54,913 nt of DNA, from assembly GCA_020725025.1 (NCBI GenBank), contig DYFV01000033.1, forward strand, positions 1 through 54,913, in the 5' to 3' direction. The notes beneath the pieces are model-generated. The model saw nothing but the letters and a program-made list of their open reading frames with translations, did not search any database and was not told where the DNA came from. Made by a program: the position numbers and the translations under genes. This stretch comes from Azoarcus sp. Its GTDB lineage: Bacteria; Pseudomonadota; Gammaproteobacteria; Burkholderiales; Rhodocyclaceae. Shown piece after piece: positions 38,863 to 48,943 of this stretch (position 1 is the first letter of the stretch; every line of letters begins with the position of its first letter).

Positions 38863-41133
38863 TCAGGCCGCCGCCGCGTCCACCACCGCCAGGGCGGTCA
38901 TGTTCACGATGCGGCGTACGGTCGAGGAGGGCGTGAGGATGTGCACCGGGCGGGCGGCACCGAGCAGGATCGCGCCCACCGTGATACCTCCGCCGGCCGC
39001 CATGCGCAGCAGGTTGAACGAGATGTTCGCCGCGTCGATGTTGGGCATGACGAGGAGATTGGCCTCGCCGGCCAGATCGGCGCCGGGCAGCTCGCGATCG
39101 AGGATGGCCCTGGAGAGCGCGGCGTCGCCGTGCATCTCGCCTTCCACCGCAAGCTCGGGCGCCCTGGCCTTGATGAGCGCCAGCGCCTCGCGCATCTTCA
39201 CCGCGCTGGGCGCATCCGAGCTGCCGAAGTTCGAGTGCGACAGGAGCGCGACGTTGGGGACGAGGCCGAAGCGGCGCACCTCGTCGGCGGCGAGCAGCGC
39301 GATCTCGGCCACTTCCTCGGCGCTCGGGTCGACGTTCACATGGGTGTCGCAGATGAAGAGCTGGCGCTGGGGCAGGATCAGCATCTGCATCGCCGCCAGG
39401 GTGTGGGTGCCGGCGCGGGTGCCGATGGCGTTCTTCACGTACTTGAGGTGGTCGGCGTAGCGCCCGAAGGTGCCGCACAGCATGGCGTCGGCCTGGCCCT
39501 CGCGCACCATCATCGCCGCGCGCAGCGTGCTGCGCCCGCGCATGTCGGCGCGCGCCTGGTCGAGGGACACCCCGTTGCGGCGCATGAGGCGGTAGTAGGC
39601 GTCCGCCGCTTCCGCGCTCGAGGCCTCGTCGACGAGATCGACCGTCTCGCAGTTCTCGCCCGGGCTCAGACGCAGGCCGAATTCGGCGATGCGCTGAGCG
39701 ATGATCTCCGGCCGGCCGATGAGAAGCGGCCGCGCCAGACCCTCGTCCACCACCACCTGGGCGGCGCGCAGCACGCGCTCGTCCTCGCCCTCGGCGTAGG
39801 CGACGCGCTTGGGCGCGAGCTTGGCCTGGGCGAACACGGGTTGCATGCTGCTGACGGACTGGTAGACGAAGCGCGAGAGGCGCTGCCGGTAGGCGGCGAA
39901 GTCGTCGATCGGCCGCGTCGCGACGCCGCTTTCCTGCGCGGCCCGGGCCACGGCCGGCGCCACCACTTCGATCAGGCGCGGATCGAAGGGCTTGGGTATC
40001 AGGTACTCGGGTCCGAAGCGCAGCCCCCGGGCGCCGTAGGCCTGGGCGACGACCTCGGGAATCTCGGCGTGGGCGAGCTCGGCGATGGCGCGCACCGCGG
40101 CCACCTTCATCGCCTCGTTGATCGTCGTGGCGCCCACGTCGAGCGCGCCGCGGAAGATGAAGGGGAAGCACAGGACGTTATTGACCTGGTTCGGATAGTC
40201 CGAACGCCCCGTGCCGAGGATGGCGTCGGGCCGCACCGCCAGCGCGTCTTCGGGGAGGATCTCGGGGGTGGGGTTGGCCATCGCCAGGATGATCGGGCGC
40301 GGCGCCATGGTCTTCACCATCTCGGGTTTGAGCACGCCGCCGGCAGAAAGCCCCAGGAAGACGTCCGCGTCGGGGATGACCTCGGCCAGGGTGCGCAGGG
40401 TCGTTTCCCGCGCATACCGGGCCTTGTTCGGGTCCATGCCCACGCTGCGCCCGGCATAGACCACGCCCTTGCCGTCGCATACGAAGATGTTCTCGCGCCG
40501 GAGCCCGAGACTCACCGCCAGGTCCAGGCAGGCGAGCGCCGCCGCGCCGGCGCCGGAGGCGACGAGCTTCACTTCGGCGATGTTCTTGCCGACGACCTTC
40601 AGCCCGTTCAGCAGCGCCGCCGCGGCGACGATGGCGGTGCCGTGCTGGTCGTCGTGGAAGACCGGGATCTTCATGCGCTCGCGAAGCTTCTGCTCGATGT
40701 AGAAGCACTCGGGCGCCTTGATGTCCTCGAGATTGATCCCGCCGAAGGTGGGCTCCAGGCGGGCGATGGTCTCGATCAGCTTGTCCGGGTCGTTCTCGTC
40801 GAGCTCGATGTCGAAGACGTCGATACCGGCGAATTTCTTGAACAGGCAGGCCTTGCCCTCCATCACAGGCTTGCCGGCGAGCGGACCGATGTTGCCCAGG
40901 CCCAGCACCGCCGTGCCGTTGGTGACCACCGCCACCAGGTTGCCGCGCGAGGTGTAGCGGCCCGCCGCGGTGGGGTCCTCGACGATCGCCAGGCAGGCGT
41001 CGGCGACTCCGGGGGAATAGGCCAGCGCGAGGTCGCGCTGGGTTGCCATTGCCTTGGTGGGAACGACGGAAATCTTCCCGGGCGCCGGAAACTCGTGGTA
41101 CTCCAGCGCCGCGTCGCGCAGCGTATCGGACAT
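38863..41133 (-). CDS. maeB: NADP-dependent malic enzyme with phosphotransacetylase-like domain
   Basis: This 756-residue MaeB-type enzyme has an N-terminal malic enzyme part (about 1-430: [11 protein letters not shown], the catalytic Lys region [47 protein letters not shown]) and a C-terminal phosphate acetyltransferase-like domain (about 435-756), usually regulatory and inactive. It converts malate to pyruvate and CO2 and makes NADPH, which PhaB uses. ATG at 41133 has a gaggaga ribosome site; a longer in-frame start at 41202 is unlikely. Confidence 0.95.
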   Translation of the reverse strand: MSDTLRDAALEYHEFPAPGKISVVPTKAMATQRDLALAYSPGVADACLAIVEDPTAAGRYTSRGNLVAVVTNGTAVLGLGNIGPLAGKPVMEGKACLFKKFAGIDVFDIELDENDPDKLIETIARLEPTFGGINLEDIKAPECFYIEQKLRERMKIPVFHDDQHGTAIVAAAALLNGLKVVGKNIAEVKLVASGAGAAALACLDLAVSLGLRRENIFVCDGKGVVYAGRSVGMDPNKARYARETTLRTLAEVIPDADVFLGLSAGGVLKPEMVKTMAPRPIILAMANPTPEILPEDALAVRPDAILGTGRSDYPNQVNNVLCFPFIFRGALDVGATTINEAMKVAAVRAIAELAHAEIPEVVAQAYGARGLRFGPEYLIPKPFDPRLIEVVAPAVARAAQESGVATRPIDDFAAYRQRLSRFVYQSVSSMQPVFAQAKLAPKRVAYAEGEDERVLRAAQVVVDEGLARPLLIGRPEIIAQRIAEFGLRLSPGENCETVDLVDEASSAEAADAYYRLMRRNGVSLDQARADMRGRSTLRAAMMVREGQADAMLCGTFGRYADHLKYVKNAIGTRAGTHTLAAMQMLILPQRQLFICDTHVNVDPSAEEVAEIALLAADEVRRFGLVPNVALLSHSNFGSSDAPSAVKMREALALIKARAPELAVEGEMHGDAALSRAILDRELPGADLAGEANLLVMPNIDAANISFNLLRMAAGGGITVGAILLGAARPVHILTPSSTVRRIVNMTALAVVDAAAA

Positions 41134-41630
41134 GCTTTGTCTCCTCTCTATCGGGCGGGGGTACGCCCCTCGGCCGCCTGGTCGTTTTGTTGGCGGCGGC
41201 ACGGTGCGACTTTGCGCGGTTCACCTTTCGGCCCGCTTTCTCGCGTCGTCGCTCGTCGCGCGTCGCACGGCTCGTGGGCGCGGCTATCCAGCACGAGCCG
41301 TGCCAAAGTCCCGTGCGTCCGGCGGCTCACGCAATGCTTTGAACGGCAAGGGTTTTCGAATTGCCCGCGGGGCGCGCTCGCGCACGCCTGGCCGAAGAGC
41401 CGGACGAGCCCGGTTCGGAGCGTCCGGATATTCAGCCACCGGGGAGGCGCCGACACCGGCGTCTTCGAGGAGGCGACGGGTCATCGGCCCGAGCGGCCCT
41501 TGGAGACGCCGCAGGAACCCTTGAGCCTCGATGCCGCCAATCGGGTTCTCCGATTCAAAGGACATACGCATGAACCCGCGGCTGAGCGGTTCGGCCCGAC
41601 TCGGCCGTAGGAACAGGGGGGAGAGGCGCT
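41134..41630. other. 497-bp intergenic region between maeB and the hybrid kinase
   Basis: These are divergent genes. Part of an open minus-strand frame (41284-41784) crosses it, but it resembles no protein I know and runs into the kinase coding sequence. I see no convincing promoter, repeat or RNA. The plus-strand end carries the GGGGGAGAGG ribosome site of the kinase gene. Confidence 0.5.
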
Positions 41631-44600
41631 GTGTCTGAACGCCTGTGGCGTCGCCTTGCGTCATGGTCAGGCGGCGCATTTCGCCCGCGGTCAACCGACG
41701 GAGCCCTTTCGCAAAGCATGAACCGAACGGAAGTTCGCCCCTCGCTGCCGGCTTTCGAAATCCTGCGGATATTCCAGGCCACACCTGCGCCCTACCTCAT
41801 CATGGCCCCGGATTTCACCATCGTCGCGGTGAACGATGCCTACTTGCGGGCGACCCTCACCCGGCGAGAGGAAATCGTCGGTCGCCCCATGTTCGACGTT
41901 TTCCCCGACAACCCACAGGACCCGGAGGCGCAAGGCGTCGCTGCGCTCACGGCGTCGCTGCAACGCGTGCTGGCGACGCGGGCGCCCGATACGATGCCGG
42001 TCCAGAAGTACGACATCCGAAAGCCGGCCGAGCAGGGGGGCGGTTTCGACGAGCGCTACTGGAGCCCGGTCAACTCGCCGGTCCTCGACGACGAAGGCAA
42101 GGTCGCCTACATCATCCACCGGGTCGAAGATGTCACGGACTTCGTCCGCTTGAAGCAGCAGCTTGCGGAAGGCGTTCAGGACGCCGAGGCACTGAACCAG
42201 CGAATCCACGAACTGGAAACGGAGATGTTCCAGCGCTCGCGCGAACGGCTGGAGGCGAACAAGCGATTGCACGAGGCGAACGAGGCGATGGCCGCGCTGG
42301 ACCGGGCCAAGACGGCGTTCTTCAGCAACGTCAATCACGAGTTGCGTACTCCACTGACGCTCATGCTCGGTCCGTTGCAGGACTTGATGCATGCCTCCGA
42401 CAAGCTGAACGAGCAGGAGCGCCAGAGCCTTTCGCTCGCCCATCGCAATGCCCAGCGCCTGCTCAAGCTCGTCAATGCGGTGCTCGAGTTCTCACGGATC
42501 GAGGCGGGCCATCTCCAGGCCGCCTACGAACCGACCGATCTGTCCAGCTTCACCACCGAGCTGGCCGGCGTCTTTCGCAGTGCCATCGAACGGGCGGGGT
42601 TGCTGCTGATCGTCAAGTGCCCACCGTTGCCCGAGATGGTTTTTGTCGATCGCGGGATGTGGGAGACGATCGTTCTCAACCTGATCTCGAACGCCTTGAA
42701 GTTCACCCTCGAGGGAGAAATCGAGGTCTCGCTGCGAGCGACCGGCGAAGGCGCCCAACTGGTGGTGCGCGATACCGGAATCGGCATCCCCGAGAATGAA
42801 CTGCCGCGGCTGTTCGAGCGCTTCCACCGCATCGAGGGACCGCGCGGCCGCACTGCCGAGGGGGCGGGCATCGGCCTCGCCCTCGTGCATGAACTCGTTC
42901 GCCGACACGGGGGGAGCATCCGCGTCGAAAGCAAAGAAGGCGAAGGGACGAGCTTCACGGTCACCGTGCCGTTTGGCCGGGATCACCTGCCGCCCCACAG
43001 AGTGTGGGAGGAGTCGTCTTCTTCAGCACATCCCAGCAGTGGGAGCCTGTACGCGGAGGAGGCCCTCGGCTGGCTACCCGAGGAGGCGCGGGGGGCGAGC
43101 CACTACGCTCCCCGGCAGCCCCGACCAAGGATCCTCCTCGCGGAGGACAACCCCGACATGCGCGGCTACATCACGCGGCTGCTCGGCCAGGAGTACCAGG
43201 TGGAGGCGGTAGCCGACGGCAATGCCGCGCTGGCTTCTGTCCGTGCCGACCCTCCGGATCTGGTCCTCACGGACGTGTTCATGCTCGGCATGGACGGCGT
43301 AGAGCTGGTCCGCGCCATCCGCAAGGAGCCACGGCTGAACACGCTGCCGATCATCATTCTCTCCGCGAGCGCCACCGAAGAAGCGCGGATCGAGGGCATC
43401 CAGGCCGGCGCCGACGATTATCTGGTCAAGCCGTTCAGTGCCCGGGAGCTGCTGGCGAGGATTGCGGGACAGCTGGCGCAATTCGAGCACGTGCGGCGCG
43501 AGCAGGTGTTGCGTGCCGAAGCTGAAGCGATGCGAGCCCGGCTCGAGATGGTTCTCGAAAGCGTCAGCGACGCGTTCGTCGCCGCCGATCGCAACTGGCG
43601 GATCACCTACCTGAACAGCAAGGCGGCAAGTGTGGCGGGCAGGCCCAGGGAGGCGCTGATTGGAGAGGACGCGCGAACCGCCTATTCGGTGGCCTCGAAC
43701 GGGCGACTTTCGGAAATGCTTGAACGCGCCATGCGCGAGCGGATTCCCGAGCGCATCGAAGCGCCCGATGCCGGCAGCGGGCGCTGGTGGGAGATTCGCG
43801 TATTTCCCTCCCCCGACGGGCTGGTCGCGTTCTCCTCCGACATCACCGAGAGACGGCATGCCGAGATGAGGCTTCGCGAGCAGACCGACGAGTTGCGGAA
43901 GACTGCGGAGGCCCTGCGCGCGAGCGAGACGAGACTCGCGTTGGCCCTGAAGGCGGGTCAATCGGCAGTGTGGGAAGTCGATGTCGAAACCATGACCCTC
44001 GTTCGCCCCCCGGACGAGCTTTGTACGATGGTCGGCTACGCCCCGGGGGAACTCACCACAGTAGCCGAGTGGCTTTCGATCGTTCATGAAGAAGATCGCC
44101 CGGGCGTGGCCGCAATGATCGATGACGTGATCGAGGGCAGGCGCGACGGCTACTGGGCGGAGCTGCGGTTCTGCGACAAGGACGGTTCCTGGCGATGGAT
44201 CCTGTGCCAAGCGGTCGGTTCCGATCGCGACGCCCAAGGCAGAGCCCGGCGGCTGGTTGGAACCCATACGGACATCAATGACCGGAAAGTGGCCGAGCAG
44301 CAAGTCCGGGAAGCCGCGCTGCATGACCCCCTGACCGGACTGCCCAATCGAGCACTGGTGTTCGAGTACACCGACCACTTGCTCGCCGCGGCCCGCCGCC
44401 AACATGCCTGTGGCGCCGTCCTGTTCATCGACCTCGACCGCTTCAAGCCGATCAACGACCTGTACGGACACGAGGTCGGCGACCGGGTTCTGCAGGAGGT
44501 TGCCAAGCGGCTGGTCGCCTGCACGAGACAGGAGGATCTGGTCGGGCGGCTCGGTGGCGACGAATTCGTGATCGTGCTGCCGTACGTTGACGCCGGGCGC

Positions 44601-45605
44601 CATCGCGCAGCGACCGTGGCGCGCCACGTGATCGAGAGCGTCAGCGAGCCTTTCCTGATCGACAAGCTCGAGCTGTCGCTATCGCCATCGGTCGGCATCA
44701 GCTATTGCCCCGAGCACGGTACCGAGGTCAGCGAACTGATTCGTGCGGCCGATCTGGCGATGTATCAGGCGAAGCAGGCTGGCAGAGCCAACTTCCAGTT
44801 CTTCACGCCCGACCTCAACCGCCGGGTGGACGCGGCCAATTCGCTCGAGGCGAGGCTCAAGCGTGCGCTCGAGCACAGCCGCTTCGTGCTGCACTACCAG
44901 CCGGTGATGGACATCAGGGGAGACCGACTGATCGGAGCGGAAGCGCTGGTTCGGCTGGCCGATCAAGCCGTCGAGCGAGTCGGGCCCGAGCGCTTTATCC
45001 CCATTGCCGAAGCGGCGGGCCTGATCGGTCTCCTGGGCGAGTGGGTGGTGGCCGAAGCTTGCCGACAACATGAGGCGTGGCGCGAAGAGGGGCTGCAGGT
45101 TCCGATCGCCGTCAATGTTTCGGCCCGGCAGTTCAGGCAGCGGGATTTTGCGGAGCGCTTGGGCGAGATCATCTCCGCGGCGGGCATCGAGCCTGCCCTC
45201 CTGGGAGTCGAAGTCACCGAGAGCACGGTCATGGAAAGCGTCGACGATGTGGTGGCGATTCTTGGCGAGCTCAAGTCGGTCGGCGTGAAGATCGCCATCG
45301 ATGACTTCGGGACCGGCTATTCGAGTCTGAGTGTTCTGAGTCGGCTACCCTTCGACAAGCTCAAGGTCGACCGGTCGTTCGTTCAACGCATCGAAAGCGA
45401 CCCAGCCAGCCGGGCGGTGACGGAGGCAATCCTCGCTTTGGGCCGCAGCCTCGACCTGGAGGTCGTCGGCGAGGGTATCGAGTCGGAACACGCGCTGCGA
45501 TACCTTCGCGAGCTCGGTTGCCATCAGGCACAAGGATTCTGGTTCAGCAAGCCCTTGCCGGCCCCGGAGTTCGCACGGTGGTATCGGCAAAGGCAGGGGC
45601 ACTGA
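41631..45605 (+). CDS. Hybrid histidine kinase-receiver-PAS-GGDEF-EAL protein
   Basis: This 1324-residue cytoplasmic protein has no membrane segment. Order: PAS (about 45-165), coiled coil, HisKA with His236 (NVNHELRTPL), ATPase domain (NLISNALKFT, DTGIGIPE, GAGIGLAL, to about 450), receiver (about 502-620, Asp548 in VLTDVFMLG), PAS (about 645-745), PAS (about 775-890), GGDEF (motif 975-979, inhibitory RQED site five residues before it) and EAL (motif 1104-1106, IDDFGTGYSSL, VGEGIES). All three catalytic modules look intact, so it could phosphorylate, make and degrade cyclic di-GMP. GTG at 41631 has a good ribosome site; ATG at 41718 is the alternative. Confidence 0.92.
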   Translation: MSERLWRRLASWSGGAFRPRSTDGALSQSMNRTEVRPSLPAFEILRIFQATPAPYLIMAPDFTIVAVNDAYLRATLTRREEIVGRPMFDVFPDNPQDPEAQGVAALTASLQRVLATRAPDTMPVQKYDIRKPAEQGGGFDERYWSPVNSPVLDDEGKVAYIIHRVEDVTDFVRLKQQLAEGVQDAEALNQRIHELETEMFQRSRERLEANKRLHEANEAMAALDRAKTAFFSNVNHELRTPLTLMLGPLQDLMHASDKLNEQERQSLSLAHRNAQRLLKLVNAVLEFSRIEAGHLQAAYEPTDLSSFTTELAGVFRSAIERAGLLLIVKCPPLPEMVFVDRGMWETIVLNLISNALKFTLEGEIEVSLRATGEGAQLVVRDTGIGIPENELPRLFERFHRIEGPRGRTAEGAGIGLALVHELVRRHGGSIRVESKEGEGTSFTVTVPFGRDHLPPHRVWEESSSSAHPSSGSLYAEEALGWLPEEARGASHYAPRQPRPRILLAEDNPDMRGYITRLLGQEYQVEAVADGNAALASVRADPPDLVLTDVFMLGMDGVELVRAIRKEPRLNTLPIIILSASATEEARIEGIQAGADDYLVKPFSARELLARIAGQLAQFEHVRREQVLRAEAEAMRARLEMVLESVSDAFVAADRNWRITYLNSKAASVAGRPREALIGEDARTAYSVASNGRLSEMLERAMRERIPERIEAPDAGSGRWWEIRVFPSPDGLVAFSSDITERRHAEMRLREQTDELRKTAEALRASETRLALALKAGQSAVWEVDVETMTLVRPPDELCTMVGYAPGELTTVAEWLSIVHEEDRPGVAAMIDDVIEGRRDGYWAELRFCDKDGSWRWILCQAVGSDRDAQGRARRLVGTHTDINDRKVAEQQVREAALHDPLTGLPNRALVFEYTDHLLAAARRQHACGAVLFIDLDRFKPINDLYGHEVGDRVLQEVAKRLVACTRQEDLVGRLGGDEFVIVLPYVDAGRHRAATVARHVIESVSEPFLIDKLELSLSPSVGISYCPEHGTEVSELIRAADLAMYQAKQAGRANFQFFTPDLNRRVDAANSLEARLKRALEHSRFVLHYQPVMDIRGDRLIGAEALVRLADQAVERVGPERFIPIAEAAGLIGLLGEWVVAEACRQHEAWREEGLQVPIAVNVSARQFRQRDFAERLGEIISAAGIEPALLGVEVTESTVMESVDDVVAILGELKSVGVKIAIDDFGTGYSSLSVLSRLPFDKLKVDRSFVQRIESDPASRAVTEAILALGRSLDLEVVGEGIESEHALRYLRELGCHQAQGFWFSKPLPAPEFARWYRQRQGH

Positions 45606-45652
45606 AGGGAGGACGGCCGCCACGTCGGCGACCAGGTCGCACACGTCCTGGT

Positions 45653-45919
45653 TCAGAAGTACTGGTCGCGCTTGAGCATCGCAGCGGTCCAGAAGGTCGA
45701 TGCGGCCAGGGCCGCGAAGATGCCGGCCAGGGCCAGGAAGACCGCGCCGAGGGTGGACTCGTGCGCTTCCGGAGCCCAGACCGGCACCGTGAAATAGACG
45801 AGGAGCAGCGCGAGACCGATCAGCGCTTCGCGCACGGCGATCCTCCGGTATCGCTCGAGCATCTCCTCCTTCGAGCGGGGCTGCGCAAACCAGCGGGCCA
45901 GCAACGCCTTGAGCCTCAT
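45653..45919 (-). CDS. Small two-helix membrane protein
   Basis: This 88-residue protein has a basic amphipathic N-terminus (RLKALLARWFAQPRSKEEML) and two membrane segments (about 30-48 and 59-80). ATG at 45919 has a gggagg ribosome site; a longer frame exists upstream but lacks one. No family is recognised. It lies between convergent and co-directional signalling genes (hybrid kinase and chemoreceptor), with no clear link to either. Confidence 0.65.
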   Translation of the reverse strand: MRLKALLARWFAQPRSKEEMLERYRRIAVREALIGLALLLVYFTVPVWAPEAHESTLGAVFLALAGIFAALAASTFWTAAMLKRDQYF

Positions 45920-46007
45920 GTCGGCCTCCCTGTCGGTCCCGGGGCGCGCGTCGACCCCGCGCCCCACCTGCCGAAGTATACGAGTGCCCGGCCGGGCACT
46001 TGATTCA

Positions 46008-47663
46008 CTACCGTCCGGCGTTCCCGGTGGATGCGGCGAATCGTGCGTCGCCGATGCGGAAGCGATTGACGATGCCCGCCATGCGGTCGGACAGGCCCCG
46101 GATCCTGTCTGCGAAGTCCCGGGTGTGCCCGGCCGCCACGTTGGCCTTCGTGATCAGCTCGTCGATGGTGTCCACCCGCTCCACGATCTCCTGGCTGGAG
46201 GCCTGGCCGACGCTGACCTGCTGGCCGATCTCCTCCACGACCGAGACGACCTGGCGTGCGGACGATTCGATCGCCGTCATGGCCGAGCCGGCGGAGCGGG
46301 TGAGGTCGATGTTGAGATTCATGTCGCCGACGACCTGGCGCATCAGCTCCGTGGACAAGGACGACGTGGTGTCGATCTCCGCGACCTGCCTGGTGATGGA
46401 CTGGGTGGCGGCGGTGACCCGTTCGGCCAGCTTGCGCACCTCGTCGGCCACGACCGCGAAGCCCCGGCCGGTTTCCCCCGCGCGGGCCGCCTCGATCGCG
46501 GCATTGAGCGCCAGGAGGTTGGTCTGGTCGGCGATCTCCCGGATCTCCTTGATCTGGCCCGCGATGTTGCGGCCGGCCGCGGCCAGCGCGAAGACCTTGT
46601 CGGCGGCCGCCTCGACGCTGCGCGACAGCGAATGGATGCGGTCGACCGCCTCGCGGATGACCTCGCCGTTGGCGGTCGCCTGCTGTCCCGACTGCTCGGT
46701 CAGGCCGCCCGCCTGGCGGGTGTTGTGATGGATGTGGTCGATCTGCGCCTGGATTTCCTTGACGGCCGCCTGGATGTCCTTGGAGGAGGCATGGCCGCTC
46801 AAGGCGATCTCGGCGAGCACGACCGCCGACTCGTGCATGGCGTTGGCGGCGACCTCGTTGTCGCGAATGACCTGCACCATCTCGTACAGGCTCGACTGCA
46901 GGGTATCGACCAGGGAGTTGAAGGCAGCGAGCGACTGGCCGATCTCGTCCCTGCGCTTCACCGGCACGCGCCGGGTGAAATCCAGCGTCGTGGCGATCTC
47001 GGCCATGGTCTGCTCCATTTCGCGCAGCGGGCGGACGATCTGCCGGTAGAGACGGTAGCCGAGCGTGCCCAGGACCACCATGGTCAGGGCGGCCGCGATG
47101 GCGAGTGTCGTCGCCGAGTCCTGCAGGCTGGTCTCCATGGTCGCGACCGAGCGGTCCTTGGCCCGGCGCTTCTCCACGCTGAGGGTCTCGAGGATCTGCT
47201 CCAATTCCTGAAGGTAGGGGCCCACGGTCCCGTCGAGGGCGGCCTCGGCGAGGACCTGCTGCCCGCTCAAGCGCAAGGCGATCACGTCGTCGATCGCGCC
47301 GAAGTAGTTCTTCATGCTCTCCTGGGCCTGCCGTACCAGGCCCTCCTGGGCCGCGCCGTCCGCGATCCGCATCTGCGCTTGGAGCTCCTGGGCGAGGCTT
47401 TGGCGGGCGAGCTCGACCTTGGCCTTCGACTGCTCGGCGATACCGTCGGTGGGCGCGGCGACCAGGCCCATGGTCGAGATCTGTACGCTCTTCAGCCGCG
47501 AACCGAGCTCGGACGCGGCGAGGAAGCCTGGGATGGCGCCCTCGGTCAGCTCGTGGATCAGGGCGTTGTTCCGCTCGAACTGGTGGTGGGCGGTTCCGCC
47601 CAGGATGATGAGGGCAACGGTTGCGGTGGCGAGAAGGACGGCGAGTTGTTGGCGGATGCTCAT
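46008..47663 (-). CDS. Methyl-accepting chemotaxis protein
   Basis: This 551-residue chemoreceptor has an N-terminal membrane segment (about 7-24), a periplasmic four-helix-bundle sensor (about 30-190), a second membrane segment (about 187-210), HAMP (about 210-265) and a cytoplasmic signalling domain with the hairpin tip [20 protein letters not shown] followed by [21 protein letters not shown]. The ligand is unknown. A perfect 9-bp palindrome lies about 30 bases upstream of the start. Confidence 0.94.
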   Translation of the reverse strand: MSIRQQLAVLLATATVALIILGGTAHHQFERNNALIHELTEGAIPGFLAASELGSRLKSVQISTMGLVAAPTDGIAEQSKAKVELARQSLAQELQAQMRIADGAAQEGLVRQAQESMKNYFGAIDDVIALRLSGQQVLAEAALDGTVGPYLQELEQILETLSVEKRRAKDRSVATMETSLQDSATTLAIAAALTMVVLGTLGYRLYRQIVRPLREMEQTMAEIATTLDFTRRVPVKRRDEIGQSLAAFNSLVDTLQSSLYEMVQVIRDNEVAANAMHESAVVLAEIALSGHASSKDIQAAVKEIQAQIDHIHHNTRQAGGLTEQSGQQATANGEVIREAVDRIHSLSRSVEAAADKVFALAAAGRNIAGQIKEIREIADQTNLLALNAAIEAARAGETGRGFAVVADEVRKLAERVTAATQSITRQVAEIDTTSSLSTELMRQVVGDMNLNIDLTRSAGSAMTAIESSARQVVSVVEEIGQQVSVGQASSQEIVERVDTIDELITKANVAAGHTRDFADRIRGLSDRMAGIVNRFRIGDARFAASTGNAGR

Positions 47664-47691
47664 GGGTGTTGCTCGGGTCGTGATGATCGGG

Positions 47692-47712
47692 CGAGGCCTT
47701 TGTAAGGCCTCG
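47692..47712. promoter_or_regulatory. 9-bp-arm palindrome upstream of the chemoreceptor gene
   Basis: cgaggcctt (47692-47700) and its exact complement (47704-47712) are separated by tgt. It lies 29-49 bases upstream of the start, within the expected leader or promoter. It could be a regulator site or an mRNA hairpin. Confidence 0.4.
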
Positions 47713-47783
47713 GGAGTCGGGCCGTGCCGGAGTACGGCCAGCCGGGGAGAAGGCGTCGGCCTGCGCGCGCCGCGTGCGACGGG

Positions 47784-48317
47784 TCAGGCTCCAAGCGGTG
47801 AGTCGTGCTGCTCGCCCGCTTCCTGGGTGCGGCCGATCTCGTCCAGATGCCGCTTCAACGACATGGCGTCGAGCGTCTGGACGGGCAGGCTGATGAACAG
47901 GGCGATACGGCGGTTGAGCAGGTGAAAGGCTTTCTTGACGGCCGCGCGCCTGGCCTCGTCGGAGCCTTCCTGGGCAGCCGGGTCCTCGACCCCCCAGTGG
48001 GCGGTCATCGGCTGGCCGGGCCAGGCGGGGCAGACCTCGCCTGCGGCGTTGTCGCAGACGGTGATCACGAAATCCATCTCGGGCGCCTCCGGGCGGGCGA
48101 ACTCGTCCCAGCTCTTGCTCCGCAGGCGGTCCACCGGCAGGCCTTGCTGCGAAAGCAGCTCCAGGACGAAGGGATTCACCTGCCCGCTCGGATGGCTGCC
48201 GGCGCTGAACGCCCGGAAGCGGCCCTTGCCGCGGTGGTTCAGCAAGGCTTCGGCGAGGATGCTGCGCGCCGAATTGCCTGTGCAGAGGAAAAGGACATTG
48301 AAGATGCGGTCGGCCAT
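47784..48317 (-). CDS. arsC: Arsenate reductase (LMW-phosphatase-like)
   Basis: This 177-residue enzyme of the low-molecular-weight phosphatase fold reduces arsenate to arsenite. The active loop LCTGNSARS carries Cys12. The second and third redox cysteines of the thioredoxin-coupled type are Cys88 and Cys96 (VCDNAAGEVCP). ATG at 48317 was chosen because it directly precedes the conserved RIFNVLFLC strand. It lies 10 bp after arsR. No arsenite exporter is adjacent in the window. Confidence 0.9.
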   Translation of the reverse strand: MADRIFNVLFLCTGNSARSILAEALLNHRGKGRFRAFSAGSHPSGQVNPFVLELLSQQGLPVDRLRSKSWDEFARPEAPEMDFVITVCDNAAGEVCPAWPGQPMTAHWGVEDPAAQEGSDEARRAAVKKAFHLLNRRIALFISLPVQTLDAMSLKRHLDEIGRTQEAGEQHDSPLGA

Positions 48318-48327
48318 GGATGTTGCC

Positions 48328-48681
48328 TCAAGGGTTGGATTTCTTGGTGCGGTGATTCTTCGTGACGTCGAATCCCGGCCTTCTCGCGAGACCGGATCGG
48401 TCTTCACAGCCATCGCTGGTCAGGAAGGCGATCAGCGCATCCATGGTCGAGCATTCGGCCGAATAGTGGATGAACCGGCTTTCCCGTTTGCCCTTGATCA
48501 GTCCGACGCGGCTGAGGTGCGACAGATGGAAGGACAGTGTGGCCTGGGGAAGTCCCAGCTTCTCGGCGGCAGCGCTGGCGTTCATGCCGTTCCGGCCGGC
48601 TTCGACGAGCAGGCGGAAGATGGCGAGACGGGACTCGTGCCCCAGGGCGGCGAGGATCTCGGCGGCGTGTGACGTTTCCAT
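48328..48681 (-). CDS. arsR: ArsR-family metalloregulatory repressor
   Basis: This 117-residue winged-helix repressor has the HTH ASAAAEKLGLPQATLSFHLS (35-54) and the wing KGKRESRFIHYSA. The classic arsenite site (Cys-x-Cys at the recognition-helix start) is absent; Cys77 and Cys92 are the only cysteines, so the inducer site differs or is made between subunits. The strong dyad operator overlaps its start codon, indicating autorepression. It is co-transcribed with arsC. Confidence 0.9.
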   Translation of the reverse strand: METSHAAEILAALGHESRLAIFRLLVEAGRNGMNASAAAEKLGLPQATLSFHLSHLSRVGLIKGKRESRFIHYSAECSTMDALIAFLTSDGCEDRSGLARRPGFDVTKNHRTKKSNP

Positions 48682-48703
48682 GATTCCAAGCTTATGGAAT
48701 CAT
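48680..48703 (-). promoter_or_regulatory. ArsR operator: 9-bp perfect inverted repeat
   Basis: atgattcca (48680-48688) and tggaatcat (48695-48703) with a 6-base spacer overlap the arsR start codon. The rest of the 262-bp divergent gap to 48943 shows no other site I can defend. Confidence 0.75.
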
Positions 48704-48943
48704 CGTTTCAGGCCGGTTACGGCCACGTTTCAGGACGACTGTTCCGTAAGTGATGGACGGCGAGGGGGTGTGACGGCCGCCGTTCGGCGATTCGCCCGGA
48801 ATCCGGAACCATTCGTTGCGGAAGCGGTACTCTGTCCACGATGTTCGGAACGTCATCATGATCGGGCAAACGCGACGCGGCAGGCGACTGTCGCTCCGCG
48901 GACGCTCTTTCGGACCGATACATTCGAATGAAGGACTCCTGCG

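Noticed and set aside
41284..41784. 166-codon minus-strand frame in the maeB/hybrid-kinase gap
   Set aside because: It overlaps the kinase start, has no ribosome site I trust and resembles no protein. Treated as chance open frame in GC-rich DNA.
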